This document shows positions 63,128 to 64,000 of a stretch of DNA of 64,000 nt, piece after piece. A program made the position numbers and the translations under genes. Each line of letters opens with the position of its first letter. Position 1 is the stretch's first letter. Origin of the DNA: Ectobacillus polymachus (GTDB lineage: Bacteria; Bacillota; Bacilli; Bacillales; Bacillaceae_G); contig NZ_JBLREB010000001.1 of assembly GCF_048159605.1 (NCBI RefSeq), forward strand, positions 868,001 to 932,000, in the 5' to 3' direction. The notes beneath the pieces are model-generated. The model was given only the letters and a program-made list of their open reading frames with translations. It did no database searches and was not told the DNA's origin.

Positions 63128-63198
63128 TTACATCGTTGTAGGGTCTATTAATCAGGAAAGTTCATTTATTTGTTTCGTAACTTCTTTAAATTTCTTGT
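63128..63198. repeat. ~70-bp direct repeat, copy B
   Basis: The partner of 61217-61286. The minus-strand frame ends KKFKEVTKQINELS-stop. The copies are 1.9 kb apart, with the foreign GC-rich fragment and the YaiI/YqxD gene between them. Confidence 0.7.
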
Positions 63199-63618
63199 CG
63201 AGTTTGGTGTACGCTTCATCATTTGGAGTCATAAAGCTAAGTTTTCCTAAAAACAAACTCATTCCCTAAAACATACAATTTATTTATCGATAACAAACAC
63301 CCTTTTGGGATCCTCCCCTTTCTGTACGTATCTCGATGGACCTCCCTTACATTCATATTGGTAATCTTTGTAATGTTTTTTTGTTTACATAATATAATTA
63401 TTGTTTGCTTTTATAGGTGAATCCTAATTATTAATTTATGTTAAGCTAATGTTAAGGAATGTACTCCATACTAGCAATGTAAAAACAAAAGACAACGTGA
63501 TGTAGATCTCATTCTCTACCTAAACATGTATATAATCGTATATTAAAAAAACATTTGTTTCTCTCATCCAGCAAAAGGATGTTATTATAAAACCATTGTG
63601 TTAAAGGAGGATGCTAAA

Positions 63619-64000
63619 ATGAAAACAAAACAACCACGTCTGCAACTCGTGCAAGCTTCGAGAGCAATCGTTCCTTTATTGGTTATCTTGTTTCATACTA
63701 GTTTTGTTTCAAATCAATATTTTAATTTTAATCTTCTCGGACTCACTAAGCTTTCTAGAATAGGTGGAGCCGATTACTTTTTCGTGTTAACTGGATTTAT
63801 GATGTATTATGTATATGCAAAGGATTTTGGAATTAAAGAAAAATTCCGCCCGTTTTTAATCAAACGGTTTACACGGATCATTCCTTACTATTGGTTACTT
63901 ACAATCGTAATGATTGTCTTCTTCTATTTTGTGCCTATTGGTTATGGGTACGGAAAAAATTTGCAAACGATGTTAAACTCATTCCTGCTATTGCCATCTC
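63619..64000 (+). CDS. acyltransferase family protein (partial)
   Basis: The first 127 residues of an OafA/YrhL-type acyltransferase-3 membrane protein: LQLVQASRAIVPLLVILFHT (the first helix with the catalytic His in LFHT), GGADYFFVLTGFMMYYVY and FLIKRFTRIIPYYWLLT. Such enzymes O-acetylate cell-surface sugars. AAAGGAGG lies before ATG 63619. The gene runs off the window. Confidence 0.9.
   Translation, partial: MKTKQPRLQLVQASRAIVPLLVILFHTSFVSNQYFNFNLLGLTKLSRIGGADYFFVLTGFMMYYVYAKDFGIKEKFRPFLIKRFTRIIPYYWLLTIVMIVFFYFVPIGYGYGKNLQTMLNSFLLLPS

Larger units (their letters stand above)
62894..63595. other. gene-free stretch with repeat copy B and two dif-like motifs
   Basis: No supported gene. It holds dif-like motifs at 63014-63041 and 63382-63409 and the second copy of the ~70-bp repeat at 63128-63198. 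The minus-strand frame of the repeat continues upstream here as MTPNDEAYTKLD. Confidence 0.5.

Overview
The window looks like the chromosome of a low-GC, spore-forming Bacillaceae bacterium (Bacillus, Priestia or Neobacillus type; the genus cannot be fixed from this sequence alone). The evidence is AT-rich DNA with strong GGAGG-type ribosome sites, many TTG starts, two complete GerA-family germinant receptor operons, a probable spore coat protein, an IDEAL-domain protein, a PBSX/skin-type XtrA protein, and TPP and cobalamin riboswitches. The largest conceptual observation is a site at 26261-26288 that fits the Firmicutes dif consensus as I remember it. Gene orientation switches there: most genes to the left are on +, and most to the right (to about 56 kb) are on -. 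I infer that the window spans the replication terminus.

Left part, 0-9.7 kb: a small membrane protein, a membrane-anchored DJ-1/PfpI-like protein, remnants of a group II intron, an IS3 element and an IS110 element, and a TPP-riboswitch operon (3482-8475). That operon encodes an NCS2 nucleobase-type permease, a LuxE-like acyl-protein synthetase, a LuxC-like acyl-CoA reductase and a short-chain dehydrogenase. Together they could import a carboxylic acid and reduce it through acyl-AMP, thioester and aldehyde to an alcohol. Control by TPP suggests salvage of oxidised thiamin breakdown products. This is the best candidate for an undescribed pathway in the window.

9.75-26.3 kb: an accessory segment bounded by a second dif-like site (9749-9776) and the dif site (26261-26288), in the same orientation. 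It holds an SDR lacking the usual YxxxK, small unknown genes, a tRNA-Val-like 3' fragment that may be an att scar, two cargo-like unknown genes, and a decayed prophage: broken integrase fused to a truncated recT, replication initiator with internal iterons, frameshifted dnaC-like gene, XtrA, a nuclease-like gene and a sigma-like late regulator with a decayed second copy. It ends with a GIY-YIG protein, a truncated protease and an intact XerS-type recombinase followed by five ~19-bp repeats and then dif.

26.8-32.3 kb: a fatty-acid/acyl-CoA catabolic operon on - (acyl-CoA dehydrogenase, TetR regulator, acyl-CoA synthetase, 3-hydroxyacyl-CoA dehydrogenase, thiolase) with a clear promoter and candidate operator. 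32.9-38.3 kb: a germinant receptor operon in the order A-C-B-D-B. 38.5-51 kb: mostly single housekeeping genes (nucleotidyltransferase-like, YqjA-like exporter, coat-like protein, methyltransferase, cobalamin-riboswitch NiCoT transporter, YkoP-like protein, LLM oxidoreductase, aminotransferase, exonuclease III, CWC zinc protein, IDEAL protein, a second 3HCDH and an AtoE-type fatty-acid transporter). 51.3-55 kb: a second receptor operon, B-A-C.

55-64 kb: a divergent pair of a double-HTH regulator and a tyrosine recombinase, an L,D-transpeptidase, unknown genes, a foreign GC-rich lipoprotein gene fragment lying between two copies of a ~70-bp repeat, a YaiI/YqxD protein, three dif-like motifs, and the start of an acyltransferase cut by the window end.
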